NCBI RefSeq assembly: GCF_022662335.1
Contig: NZ_JAKNQJ010000005.1
Coordinates: forward strand, 1 to 64,000
Origin: Sphingomonas sp. CROZ-RG-20F-R02-07
GTDB taxonomy: Bacteria; Pseudomonadota; Alphaproteobacteria; Sphingomonadales; Sphingomonadaceae
Direction: 5' to 3'
DNA: 64,000 nt
Shown here: positions 1 to 8,877 of the stretch, in pieces
Layout: the number at the start of each line of letters is the position of its first letter
Numbering within the stretch: position 1 is the first letter of the stretch
Position numbers and translations under genes: made by a program
The notes under the pieces: model-generated
What the model was told of the DNA's origin: nothing
The model's input: the letters and a program-made list of their open reading frames with translations, nothing else
Databases searched by the model: none

Positions 1-1
1 T

Positions 2-1015
2 ACCAGCGCGAGCGCGGCGATCGGCAGCATCGCGGCGAAGGCGCTGACGGCCTCGCTGACGGGTGGCGTGGCGAAGATTTATGACGGCACGACGGCGGCG
101 ACGCTGGCGGGTGGCAACTACACGCTCGCCGGTGCGGTGACCGGCGACGCCGTCGCCCTGAACAATCCCATCAGCGGCAGCTACGACACCAAGAATGTCG
201 GCACCGCGAAAACCGTGAGCGTCGGCAACCTGGCGCTGACCGGGAGCGACGCGGCCAACTACACCGTCAACGCAGACGCGAGCGCGGCGATCGGCAGCAT
301 CGCGGCGAAGGCGCTGACGGCGTCGCTCACCGGCATCGTCACGCGCACCGCGAATGGGGGCACGGCGGCGACGCTGTCGGCCGACAATTTCGTGCTCGCC
401 GGGTTCGTGCCGGGCGAGGGGGCGAGCGTGACGCAGACGGCGGGCGTCTATGCCTCGCCGGGCGCGGGCACGGCGATCATGGTGTCGACGACGCTCGCCG
501 AGGGCGATTTCGCGGCGAACGGGGGCACGGCGCTGGCGAATTATGTGCTGCCGCTCGGCGCGCTGTCCGGCACGGTCGGCACGATCAACCCGCAGATCAT
601 CGTGACGATCGCGGCGCAGCCCGTGCTGTCGGTCACCTCGGTGCCGGTACCGACCACGCCCGCGCCGGCCGAAGCGGCACCCGCACCCGCGCCGGCCCCG
701 GCGGCGGCACCCGCCGCGGCGGTGGCCACGGTCGCCGCGCTGCCGATCGCCGCCGGGCTCGACCGGTCGCCGCCTTCGCCGGTCGCCGCGCAGAAGCCCC
801 CGACGCCCGTCGATACGGCGGATGCGGGCGATCCGATCCTGGCGAGCGTCGAGCAGCCCTCGGGCGAGAAGCCCGCGAGCCACGGCACGCCCCAGAAGAC
901 GGTGACCACGCCGATCGCGGGCGGCCTGCTCGCCGAGCAGCGCACGCTGCCGTCGCGCGGCAGCACGGTGCCGGGTGTGGACGAGGCGTTCTCGGGCGGC
1001 GGCGCGTCGTTCTGA
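2..1015 (+). CDS. Filamentous-haemagglutinin-like exoprotein (TpsA type), C-terminal part
   Basis: The frame is open from the window edge, so the 5' part of the gene is missing. The visible 337 residues carry two copies and a diverged third copy of a beta-rich unit of about 90 residues with signatures such as KIYDGTTAATL, GSYDTKNVGTAKTVSV and GSDAANYTV. These are typical of the YDG/MBG-type repeats in autotransported or two-partner-secreted adhesins. The repeats end near residue 200 and are followed by a Pro/Ala-rich linker and a low-complexity tail ending in SGGGASF. The stop overlaps the start of the CHAT gene by one base (TGATG). A TpsB transporter lies four genes downstream, so this is probably the secreted substrate of that pore. 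The N-terminal haemagglutination/secretion domain that would prove it is outside the window. Confidence 0.8.
   Translation, partial: TSASAAIGSIAAKALTASLTGGVAKIYDGTTAATLAGGNYTLAGAVTGDAVALNNPISGSYDTKNVGTAKTVSVGNLALTGSDAANYTVNADASAAIGSIAAKALTASLTGIVTRTANGGTAATLSADNFVLAGFVPGEGASVTQTAGVYASPGAGTAIMVSTTLAEGDFAANGGTALANYVLPLGALSGTVGTINPQIIVTIAAQPVLSVTSVPVPTTPAPAEAAPAPAPAPAAAPAAAVATVAALPIAAGLDRSPPSPVAAQKPPTPVDTADAGDPILASVEQPSGEKPASHGTPQKTVTTPIAGGLLAEQRTLPSRGSTVPGVDEAFSGGGASF
7..321 (+). repeat. In-gene direct repeat of the adhesin unit
   Basis: Forty-five bases at 7-51 recur identically at 277-321, exactly 270 bases (90 codons) apart, within the exoprotein gene. The period equals one YDG/MBG repeat unit. 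Identity at the DNA level, including third positions, suggests recent duplication or gene conversion of units, and such a tract can change copy number by recombination. Confidence 0.85.
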
Positions 1016-3573
1016 TGGGGCTGGTGTCGATCCTGCTCGCGGGCGCGTTCGCCGCGGCCGCGCCGGTGCCCCAAACCGCGCCCGCGCCTGCGCCGCCCCC
1101 AGCCGCCGCCACGCAGACCCCGGCCGCGCGGCTCGCTGCGGCGCTGCGCGCGGGGCGGACCGCCAACGCGCTCGGCAAATATGCCGATGCCGAGGCCGCG
1201 TTCCGCGAGGCGCTGGAGCTCCAGACCGGCGCGGCGAAGGCCGGGGACGAGGCGGTGGGCGCGACCCTGCTCGATCTGGCACTGAACGTCAGCAACCAGT
1301 CGCGCGGCGAGGAGGCGGCGGCGCTGTTCCGCCGCGCCGAGCCGCTGCTCCAGGCCTCCGCCAGTTCGCGGCTGCGCGCGCGGCTCGCCACCTATCAGGC
1401 GATCGACGGCGCCAATCGCGGCGATTACGCGGCCGGGCTCGCCTTTGCGCGCCGCGCCGCCGAGCAATGGGGCGCGCTCGTCGCCGCGCATGATTCGCAG
1501 GGCGTGACCGCGGACGGGGCGGGGCTGACGACCGGGGGCGGCAGCGGCGAGGCGGATCGCGGCGAATTCGCCAACATCCTCAACCTGCAGGCGCGGCTGG
1601 AGCTGCGCGCGGGCAACGTCCTGCCCGCCTACGCGGCCGCCAGCCAGTCGCTGCTGATCCTCAACACGCTGACTGCCGCGCCGCGCTGGTGGAAGGCGGA
1701 TGCGCTCGTGGCGCTCGGCGAGGTGAGCGTGGCGCAGAACCGCCTGTCTGCCGCCGAAGCCTATTTCAACGCCGCAATCGCGATCCGCCGCCAGGTGTTC
1801 GGCGACGGCGCGCCCACGCTTCAGGTAATGGCGAGCCTCGGCCGCGCCTACCAGCAGGAGGGCATGAACAGCTCGGCGATCGTCACCTATCGCCAGGTCT
1901 TTGCGCTCGCTGCCAAACTGCCTTCCACCGCAGGCGTATTCACCGCCGACATGCTGGTGCCCTTCGCCACCGCCGTCGTCGCGACCGCGGCGACGCTGCC
2001 AGACGCCAAGGCCAGGCGCGGCCTCTATGCCGAGGCGTTCGACGCGTTCCAGCTCGTCCAGTCGCCGCTGGTGGACCAGACCATCGCGCAGGCCGCGGCG
2101 CGGCTGTCGACCGACGATCCCCGGATCGGCGCGCTGATCGGCGACCTACAGGATCGCCAGCGCGAGGCGGACCAGGCGCATGTGAAGCTCGCATACCAGC
2201 AATCTTTGCCCGACAACGAGCGCGGCAGCGTGGCCGAGGAGGCGCTGAAGGCGCAGATCGCCGCGGCGATGGCGGCGGTGGCGGCGGACCGCAAGACGCT
2301 TGCCACCGAATTTCCCAATTACGAGCGGCTCGCTGCGCCCGCGTCGCTGTCGCTCGACCGGCTGCGCGGCACGCTGCGCGCGGGCGAGGGGCTGGTGGCG
2401 TTCCTGATCGGGCGCGATCAGTCCTTCGCCGAACTGGTGACGCGCGACGGCGTGACGATCGCCGCGGTGCCGAGCGGTGTGGCGGCGCTGCGCGAGACGG
2501 TGACGGCGCTGCGCCGCCCGCTGGAGATCCAGGGCGGGGCGATCGGCGAATTCGATCTCGCCGCGGCGAACCAGCTTCACGACACGCTGCTCGGCGGGCT
2601 GGCACCGGCGATGACCGGGCTCGACCATCTGGTGGTGGTGTCGGCCGGCCCGCTGTCGAACCTGCCGTTCGGCCTGCTGGTGGAAAAGCCCGTGACAGCG
2701 GGCGATTATGCCGGCGCGGCCTGGCTCGTGCGGCGTCGGACGCTTGCCTATACGCCCTCGCTTCAGGCCTTCGGGCAATTGCGCACCGCAGCGCGCAAAC
2801 AGGCGCCGACCCGGCCGATGCTCGGCTTCGGCGCGCCGTCGCTCGACGGCCATGTGGGCGCGAAGGCGGAGGCGGGCGCGATGGCGCTGATCGCGGGCAC
2901 CTGCCGGCAGGGCGGGCCGATGCCGCCCGCGCTGCTGCTGGCGCTGGCGCCGCTGCCTGACACCGCCACCGAACTCGCGACCGTGGGGCGGACGCTCGGC
3001 GCGCCGGGCGACGCACTGTTCCTGGGCGCGAACGCCACCGAGGCGAAGCTGCGCCAGCAGCGGCTGGACGAATACCGCGTGCTGTATTTCGCCACGCACG
3101 GGCTGCTGCCGGGCGAGCTGAAATGCCAGGCGGAGCCGGGCCTCGTCCTCACCCCGCCGGCCACCCCGACCAGCAAGGCCAATGACGGGCTGCTCGAATC
3201 GAGCGAGATCGCCAGCCTGCGGCTCAACGCCGATCTCGTCGTGCTGTCGGCCTGCAACACTGCGGCGGGCGACAACCGCTTTGGTGGTGGCGAGGCGCTG
3301 TCGGGGCTGGCCGAGGCGTTCTTCCACGCGGGCGCGCGCAACATGGTGGTCAGCCACTGGCAGGTGCCGTCGGCCGCGACGACCGCGCTGATGGCACGGA
3401 TGTTCACCGGGTGGAGCAAGGGCGGCGCGGACGTGGGCGACGCGCTGCGCCAGGCGCAGCTTGCGCTGATCGGCGATGCCAAGACCGCGCACCCGTTCTT
3501 CTGGGCGGCGTTTGTGGCGATGGGCGACGGGATGGGGCGGCCCGCGACCGCCGCGACGGTGGCGGCACGCTGA
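1015..3573 (+). CDS. TPR-CHAT domain protein, putative secreted caspase-like protease
   Basis: This 852-residue protein starts with a hydrophobic, Ala-rich stretch (VSILLAGAFAAAAPVP) that could act as a signal peptide, although its n-region lacks basic residues. Residues about 40-340 contain Ala-rich helical pairs like tetratricopeptide repeats (for example ALGEVSVAQNRLSAAEAYFNAAIAI). The last 350 residues are a CHAT domain. The expected catalytic His is in YFATHG (H695) and the Cys in VVLSACNTAAGD (C747), followed by the family motif GEALSGLAEAFFHAGARNMV. CHAT proteins belong to the caspase/separase (CD clan) peptidases, and both catalytic residues are present. It overlaps the exoprotein stop and sits in the same transcription unit as TpsB. 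A role in processing or releasing the exoprotein is an inference. Confidence 0.88.
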   Translation: MGLVSILLAGAFAAAAPVPQTAPAPAPPPAAATQTPAARLAAALRAGRTANALGKYADAEAAFREALELQTGAAKAGDEAVGATLLDLALNVSNQSRGEEAAALFRRAEPLLQASASSRLRARLATYQAIDGANRGDYAAGLAFARRAAEQWGALVAAHDSQGVTADGAGLTTGGGSGEADRGEFANILNLQARLELRAGNVLPAYAAASQSLLILNTLTAAPRWWKADALVALGEVSVAQNRLSAAEAYFNAAIAIRRQVFGDGAPTLQVMASLGRAYQQEGMNSSAIVTYRQVFALAAKLPSTAGVFTADMLVPFATAVVATAATLPDAKARRGLYAEAFDAFQLVQSPLVDQTIAQAAARLSTDDPRIGALIGDLQDRQREADQAHVKLAYQQSLPDNERGSVAEEALKAQIAAAMAAVAADRKTLATEFPNYERLAAPASLSLDRLRGTLRAGEGLVAFLIGRDQSFAELVTRDGVTIAAVPSGVAALRETVTALRRPLEIQGGAIGEFDLAAANQLHDTLLGGLAPAMTGLDHLVVVSAGPLSNLPFGLLVEKPVTAGDYAGAAWLVRRRTLAYTPSLQAFGQLRTAARKQAPTRPMLGFGAPSLDGHVGAKAEAGAMALIAGTCRQGGPMPPALLLALAPLPDTATELATVGRTLGAPGDALFLGANATEAKLRQQRLDEYRVLYFATHGLLPGELKCQAEPGLVLTPPATPTSKANDGLLESSEIASLRLNADLVVLSACNTAAGDNRFGGGEALSGLAEAFFHAGARNMVVSHWQVPSAATTALMARMFTGWSKGGADVGDALRQAQLALIGDAKTAHPFFWAAFVAMGDGMGRPATAATVAAR

Positions 3574-3586
3574 TGGGGGGACAGAC

Positions 3587-4369
3587 ATGGGGGGCATGAT
3601 GCGCAGGGCGCTGGCCGGGGGGCTGGCGCTGGCGACGGTGGCGACGATGATGGGGGTGGCGACGCCCGCCGGGGCGACGACGCTGATCGTGATCGACGCG
3701 CGCGGCGGCGGGCTGAAGCCGGGTCAGAAGATCGACAGCGCGAAGCCGATCGTGCTGAAGGAAGGCGAGCGGGTCACCGTGATCGGCCCCGACGGCAAGG
3801 CGATCACGCTGAAGGGCAAGTTCGCCGGGCCGCCGCTCGCGCATGCCGGCCCCGCCGCCGATCCGCGCTCGGCCTTGGCCGCGCTGATCTCGACGCGCAG
3901 CGCGCGGACGAGCTCGGTCGGTGTGGTGCGCGGCGGCAGCGACGCCGCGCCCTTGCCCGATCCCTGGCTGATCGACGCCTCGCGCTCGGGCGAGCGTTGC
4001 CTGAAGGCGGGTGACAAGCTGGTCTGGTGGCGCCCCGTGAAGACGAGCGCGGCGGAATTTACCCTCTTCCCGATCGACCGGTCTTGGCGCGCCGATTTCG
4101 CGTGGAAGCCGGGGCAGGACCGGATGGGCATGCCGTCGCTCGGCAAGATCGAGGGGCAGACGATGTTCGTGCTGCGTGCCGATCAGCAGGACCGGGTGAT
4201 CGACGTGAACGTGATCCCCGCGGGCATCGATAGCGACGTCGTGCTCGCATCGTGGATGCTCGAAAAGGGCTGCACGCAACAGGCCGACGCGCTGCTCCGC
4301 CAGCTCCAGCAGGCGCAGGCGACGACCGCCGCGCCCGCCATTCCCGACCAGAATCAGGTGCGCCGATGA
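3587..4369 (+). CDS. Secreted protein of unknown function in the TPS/CHAT operon
   Basis: The product has 260 residues and I cannot assign it to a family. It has a clear signal peptide (MMRRALAGGLALATVATMM, cleavage likely after AGA near residue 30), so it should be periplasmic or lipid-free exported. Residues about 40-80 form a small beta-rich segment (LKEGERVTVIGPDGKAITLKG) reminiscent of the FecR-like modules found next to other CHAT/CHASE2 genes. Two Cys (in GERCLKAG and KGCTQQ) could form a disulfide. The start at 3587 has a G-rich ribosome site (GGGGGGA) 5 bases upstream. A start at 3596 is also possible. The stop overlaps the cyclase start (ATGA). Confidence 0.75.
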   Translation: MGGMMRRALAGGLALATVATMMGVATPAGATTLIVIDARGGGLKPGQKIDSAKPIVLKEGERVTVIGPDGKAITLKGKFAGPPLAHAGPAADPRSALAALISTRSARTSSVGVVRGGSDAAPLPDPWLIDASRSGERCLKAGDKLVWWRPVKTSAAEFTLFPIDRSWRADFAWKPGQDRMGMPSLGKIEGQTMFVLRADQQDRVIDVNVIPAGIDSDVVLASWMLEKGCTQQADALLRQLQQAQATTAAPAIPDQNQVRR

Positions 4370-6309
4370 CCAAGCAAATCCGCACGCTCCTGACGCTCGG
4401 CGGCGTCGCCGCGATCGCGACGCTCTTCGCGGTGCTCGCGGTCCACTATCTGACCTTTCTCGGTAGCCTCGAGAACATCGCGCGCGACGTGCGCATCGCG
4501 GGCTATTCCAAGCCGATGCCGCAATCGAAGGACATCGTGATCGCCGCGATCGACGAGAGCACGGTCGCGCAATTCCCCTATCGCTCGCCGGTCGATCGCG
4601 CCTTTCTCGCCACGCTCGTCAAGCAGCTCGAGGCGAAGGGCGCGCGCGAGGTCGGCATCGACGTGCTGTTCGACCAGCCGACCGAGCCTGCCAAGGACGC
4701 CGAACTGGCGCGCACGCTGCGCGAAGCCAAGGTGCCGCTGTTCGTCAGCTACACCAATTCGGGCAACATCGTGGACGAGGACCAGCTCAAATATCTGAAC
4801 GCCTTCGTGCCGAAGAACCTGCGCGCGGGCGCGAACTTGGCGACCGATCCGTTCGATGACAGCGTCCGCTGGATCTTCCCCGGCGAAACCAATCCCGGCA
4901 TGCCGATGGGCTTTGTGAGGAAGGCGCTGGCAGTGCTGGGGATCAAGACGCCGCGCGACCAGGTCGAGATCGCGTGGCGGCCGAACCAGGATGCGGAAAC
5001 GCCCGCTTTCCCGCAATTTCCCGCGCAGACCGTTGGCTTCCTTCCGGACGACTGGATCAAGGGCAAGATCGTGCTGATCGGTGCGGTTCAGTCTATCACC
5101 GACCGCCACCGTACGCCGCTCGCGATCGTGGACGAGGGCGATCGCGGTAACATGCCCGGAATCATCGTCCAGGCGCACGGCATCTCCCAATATCTGGAAG
5201 GCCGCACCGCGAGCCGGCTCGGTATTCCGGCCGTGGCTGCCGTCACCCTGATCTTCGCACTGATTGGCGTGGGGCTCGGGCTCCTGAAGCGTGGTCCCGC
5301 GATCAAGTTCGGGATCGGCAGCGTGGTGGTCGTGCTCTACTGGCTGGGCGCGATCCTGGGCTATGCCAAGGGCGTGCCGCTGGTGCCGCTCGTTGCGCCC
5401 ACGCTGGCGTTCGCGGTGGCGCTGTGGCTGACCGACGTCGTGATCGGCCGCGCCGAGCGCAAGCAGCGCCAGTTCATCCAGGGCGCCTTCTCGCGCTACG
5501 TCTCGCCGGCGGTGGTGAGCCAGCTCGCCGCCGATCCCGAATCGCTCAGCATCTCGGGCACGAAGCGCGAGGTGACGTTCATCTTCACCGACATCGCGGG
5601 CTTCACCACCCTGTCCGAGGGGCTCACGTCCGAGAAACTGTCCGAGGTGCTGAACGACTATCTCGACGGCGCGTGCGCGATCATCCTCAAATACGAGGGC
5701 ACGATCGACAAGTTCATCGGCGATGCGATCATGTCGATCTTCAACGCGCCGATCGCGCAGCCCGATCATGCCGAGCGTGCGGTGAAATGCGCGCTGGAGC
5801 TGGACGCCTATGCGGAAAGCTTCCGCAAGGCGCAGAATGCGGTCGGCGTGCCGATCGGGGTGACGCGGATCGGGATCCACACCGGCCATGCGACGGTCGG
5901 CAATTTCGGTTCCTCGTCGCGGATGGACTTCACCGCGCTCGGCGACACGGTGAACACCGCCGCGCGGACGGAGGGCGTGAACAAATATTTCGGCACGCGG
6001 ATCTGCGTGACCGAGGAGACGGTGGCGCAATGCCCCAACCTGGCCTTCCGCCGGATCGGCGACGTGGTGCTGAAGGGCAAGACCAAGCCCGTCGGCCTGT
6101 TCCAGCCGGTTTCGGCGGCCGAGGCGGCCTCCGGGCTGGTGCCGGCCTATGACGCCGCGCTGGCCAAGCTGTCGGCGGGCGCGCCCGATGCGGTGGCAGC
6201 GTTCGATTCGCTCGACGCCACCTGGCCCGGCGATCCGATCGTCGCCTATCACCGCGCGCGCTTCGCCAAGGGCACGACGTCCTCGCTGATCGTGCTCGAG
6301 GACAAATAA
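4366..6309 (+). CDS. CHASE2-sensor membrane class III adenylate cyclase
   Basis: The product has 647 residues. An N-terminal membrane anchor (about 9-28) is followed by a CHASE2-type extracytoplasmic sensor (about 30-280, with KDIVIAAIDESTVAQFPYRSPVDR and GIDVLFDQPTEPAKD), three transmembrane helices (about 285-365) and a class III cyclase domain (about 395-575). Metal-binding aspartates are D409 (FTDIAGFT) and D453 (FIGDAIM). K449 and the MDFT segment around D521 fit ATP as substrate, and the transition-state Asn and Arg are in NTAAR. It should make cAMP in the cytoplasm in response to a periplasmic signal. It is joined by ATGA overlap to the upstream secreted protein and by TAATG overlap to TpsB, which argues for co-translation with a secretion pathway. 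Confidence 0.92.
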   Translation: MTKQIRTLLTLGGVAAIATLFAVLAVHYLTFLGSLENIARDVRIAGYSKPMPQSKDIVIAAIDESTVAQFPYRSPVDRAFLATLVKQLEAKGAREVGIDVLFDQPTEPAKDAELARTLREAKVPLFVSYTNSGNIVDEDQLKYLNAFVPKNLRAGANLATDPFDDSVRWIFPGETNPGMPMGFVRKALAVLGIKTPRDQVEIAWRPNQDAETPAFPQFPAQTVGFLPDDWIKGKIVLIGAVQSITDRHRTPLAIVDEGDRGNMPGIIVQAHGISQYLEGRTASRLGIPAVAAVTLIFALIGVGLGLLKRGPAIKFGIGSVVVVLYWLGAILGYAKGVPLVPLVAPTLAFAVALWLTDVVIGRAERKQRQFIQGAFSRYVSPAVVSQLAADPESLSISGTKREVTFIFTDIAGFTTLSEGLTSEKLSEVLNDYLDGACAIILKYEGTIDKFIGDAIMSIFNAPIAQPDHAERAVKCALELDAYAESFRKAQNAVGVPIGVTRIGIHTGHATVGNFGSSSRMDFTALGDTVNTAARTEGVNKYFGTRICVTEETVAQCPNLAFRRIGDVVLKGKTKPVGLFQPVSAAEAASGLVPAYDAALAKLSAGAPDAVAAFDSLDATWPGDPIVAYHRARFAKGTTSSLIVLEDK

Positions 6310-8009
6310 TGCGGTTCGGGGGGAAGGCCGCGTTCGGTGCGGCGGTGATATGGGGCGTGCCGGGAACGCTGGCGGCGCAGCAGGCGGCCCCGCCGCCGCA
6401 GACGCCGCCCGCGCTGCCGAGCCAGAGCGACATCTCGCGCGCGCGTGTCGGCCTGCCGCCGCCCGAGACGCCGGGCTTCGACCTTCGCATCCAGGCGCCG
6501 GAGAAATCGGCGGTGCCGAAAGCGGTGGATTCGATCGATTTCCACCTCAGCCGCATCGTCGTGGAGGGCGCGACCGCCTATCCGCATGGCGAGGCGGAGG
6601 CATATTTCGCCAAGCTTGTCGGCGCGCCGACCGATCTCGAGGCGGTGCGCAATGCCGCCGCCGCGCTCGAGGCGCATTATCATGCCGAGGGCTATTTCCT
6701 GACGCGCGTGTTCGTGCCGCCGCAGCGCGTGGTGGACGGCACGCTCACCGTGCGCGTCGTGGAGGGCTATCTCGACGCGGTGCAGGTCGAGGGAATGGAT
6801 GCGGGCAGCCGCCGCGCGGTCCATGCGATCCTCGCGCCGCTGATCGGCAAGACCCCGCTCGACCTGCCGGCGGTCGAGCGGCGGCTGCTCATCCTGAACG
6901 ACCTGCCGGGGATCAGCGCGAGCGGCGTGCTGAAGCCGGGCGGCACGTTCGGCGCGTCCACGCTCGTCGTCACGCTCGTGCGCCCGCGCAACGGCTATCA
7001 GGCGAGCGTCAGCAACACCAATTCGCGGCTGCTGGGCCCGTGGGTCTATGCGCTCAACGCCAATCTCAACCGGCCGATCGGCATACCCGGCGCGCTAAGC
7101 CTGGGCGTCAGCGCGAGCGGCCCGGGCTTCGCGCTCTCGCAGAGCGGCAGCGCGCGCTATTCGGTGAAGCTCGGCAATCGCGGGCTCATCGCGAGCGTCG
7201 GCGTGATCGTCGCGCGCGCCGAGCCCGGCGCCTCGCTCGCGCCGCTCGACATCCGCAACGACCTGCTCTCGGTAAGCGCAAGGATGCGCTATCCGCTGAT
7301 CCGCAGCCGCGCGCAGTCGCTGTTCCTCGAAGCCGGGCTGTCGGTGAACCGGTCCACCACCGATATCCTCGGCCAGCAGCTCGTCAACGACCACACCACC
7401 GATGGCGACATCGCGCTGCTCTACCAGCAGAATGGCTGGCTGAACGGATCGACCTCGGTCACGCTCGATCTCTATCACGGGCTGCCGATCTTCGGCGCCT
7501 CGCCCGCCGATACGCCGCTGCCGTCGGTGAAGGACTTCAACCCCGATTTCGCGCGGCTCACCTATGCAGTGCAGCGGCTCCAGCGGCTGCCGCACCGGTT
7601 CAGCGCGCTGATCGCGGTGCAGGGCCAATATGCCAATTCGAAGCTGCTGACGGGCGAACTCGTCGCGTTCGGCGGCCCGGCGATCGGGCGCGGCTACGAT
7701 CCCTCGACGATCACCGGCGACCGCGGCTTCGGCGGGCTGGGCGAGATCCGCTACGACCTGCCCGTCGGCAAGCCATGGCTGGCGAGCGCGCAGCCCTATG
7801 CCTTTCTCGACGGCGCGCAGGCGACCAGCCTGGCGTCGCAGGGCGTGCCCGAGACCGTGCAGTCGCTGCGCTCGGGCGGGATCGGGGTGCGGCTCTACGA
7901 GCGGTTCGGCACGATCGACCTTCAGGGCGCCAAGGCGTTCCGCCGGTTTCCCGGCGCGGACGAACGCCCCGATCCGCGCGTGCTCGTCACGCTGACGCTG
8001 TTTCATTGA
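6309..8009 (+). CDS. TpsB/ShlB/FhaC-family two-partner secretion pore
   Basis: This 566-residue outer-membrane protein has a signal peptide (GKAAFGAAVIWGVPGTLAA). Next come a Pro-rich linker, a POTRA_2 domain (about 75-155, SRIVVEGATAYPHGEAEAYF through VRVVEGYLDAVQVEG), a second POTRA-like segment (about 160-225) and a beta-barrel of the ShlB type (about 230-566). The barrel ends VTLTLFH, close to the aromatic C-terminus expected for outer-membrane insertion. TpsB proteins export a large beta-helical TpsA partner through the outer membrane, and the partner here is presumably the exoprotein at the window start. The gene order is odd: TpsA and TpsB are separated by the CHAT, unknown secreted and cyclase genes, yet all are overlapping. 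Confidence 0.92.
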   Translation: MRFGGKAAFGAAVIWGVPGTLAAQQAAPPPQTPPALPSQSDISRARVGLPPPETPGFDLRIQAPEKSAVPKAVDSIDFHLSRIVVEGATAYPHGEAEAYFAKLVGAPTDLEAVRNAAAALEAHYHAEGYFLTRVFVPPQRVVDGTLTVRVVEGYLDAVQVEGMDAGSRRAVHAILAPLIGKTPLDLPAVERRLLILNDLPGISASGVLKPGGTFGASTLVVTLVRPRNGYQASVSNTNSRLLGPWVYALNANLNRPIGIPGALSLGVSASGPGFALSQSGSARYSVKLGNRGLIASVGVIVARAEPGASLAPLDIRNDLLSVSARMRYPLIRSRAQSLFLEAGLSVNRSTTDILGQQLVNDHTTDGDIALLYQQNGWLNGSTSVTLDLYHGLPIFGASPADTPLPSVKDFNPDFARLTYAVQRLQRLPHRFSALIAVQGQYANSKLLTGELVAFGGPAIGRGYDPSTITGDRGFGGLGEIRYDLPVGKPWLASAQPYAFLDGAQATSLASQGVPETVQSLRSGGIGVRLYERFGTIDLQGAKAFRRFPGADERPDPRVLVTLTLFH

Positions 8010-8025
8010 GCCGGGAAAGACGCCC

Positions 8026-8874
8026 ATGCTGATCGCGCAGATCACCGACCTGCATCTGGGCTTCGATCCAGGCAATCCCGACGAGGACAACCAGCGCCGC
8101 CTGGAGGCGGTGGTCGCGCGGCTGCGCGACGGGCCGAACCGCCCGGACCTGTTGCTGGCGACCGGCGACCTGGTCGATCGCGGCGCGCCCGAAAGCTATG
8201 CGCGGGTGAAGGCGGCGCTGGGCGCGCTGCCCTTCCCGGTGCATTACACGCTCGGCAACCACGACGATCGCACCAACTTCGCCGCGGCGTTTCCCGAGAC
8301 CCCGATGCCGGACGGCTTTGCGCAATATGTGCTCGAGCGCGACGGGCTGCGCCTGGTGGTGCTCGACACGCTCGAGCCCGGCCGCCACGGCGGCGGCTTT
8401 TGCGAAACGCGCGCGGCGTGGCTGGCCGAGCGGCTGGCGGAGGATCGCACCACGCCCACCGTGATCGTGATGCACCATCCGCCGTTCGAGGCCGGGATCG
8501 CCTGGATGAACACGCATCCCGACGAACCCTGGGTGAAGCGCTTCGCCGATGCGCTCGCGGGCCACGATCAGGTCTTCGCGATCTGGTGCGGCCATATCCA
8601 CCGCGCCATCGTGGCGCCGTGGAGGGGCAAGACGGTGACGATCTGCCCCTCCAGCTCCGCCGAACTGACGCTGGTGCTCGACGAGATCGATCCCGAACGG
8701 CCCGACGGCCGCTCGATGGTGATCGACGGGCCGCCGGGGCTTGCCTGGCACCGCTGGACGAAGCACGGCCTCGTCACGCTGTTCGACACCGTGGAGAGCC
8801 ACGACGTGCTCGCCAGCTATACCGAGCGGATGCAGCCGCTGGTGCGCCATCTCGCGCACGAACGGCCGCACTGA
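8026..8874 (+). CDS. Metallophosphoesterase, CpdA-like 3',5'-cyclic nucleotide phosphodiesterase
   Basis: The protein has 282 residues and all calcineurin-like metal motifs: D8 and H10 in ITDLHLG, GDLVDRG, GNHDD, MHHPPF and CGHIHR. The spacing and the GHIHR ending match the CpdA/Icc class of cAMP phosphodiesterases, a family that also contains other phosphodiesterases. It is cytosolic (no signal peptide). It starts 16 bases after tpsB and lies between two class III cyclases, so hydrolysis of the cAMP they make is the simplest reading. Substrate specificity cannot be fixed from sequence. Confidence 0.85.
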   Translation: MLIAQITDLHLGFDPGNPDEDNQRRLEAVVARLRDGPNRPDLLLATGDLVDRGAPESYARVKAALGALPFPVHYTLGNHDDRTNFAAAFPETPMPDGFAQYVLERDGLRLVVLDTLEPGRHGGGFCETRAAWLAERLAEDRTTPTVIVMHHPPFEAGIAWMNTHPDEPWVKRFADALAGHDQVFAIWCGHIHRAIVAPWRGKTVTICPSSSAELTLVLDEIDPERPDGRSMVIDGPPGLAWHRWTKHGLVTLFDTVESHDVLASYTERMQPLVRHLAHERPH

Positions 8875-8877
8875 GCG

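Noticed and set aside
2146..3597. 483-codon frame antisense to the CHAT gene
   Set aside because: Low-complexity Arg/Gln/His-rich translation with no start context; the CHAT domain is on the plus strand.
4354..6252. 632-codon open frame antisense to the CHASE2 cyclase
   Set aside because: It is a GC-bias shadow: the translation is rich in Arg, His, Gly and Asp without any family motif, and the sense gene has full domain evidence.
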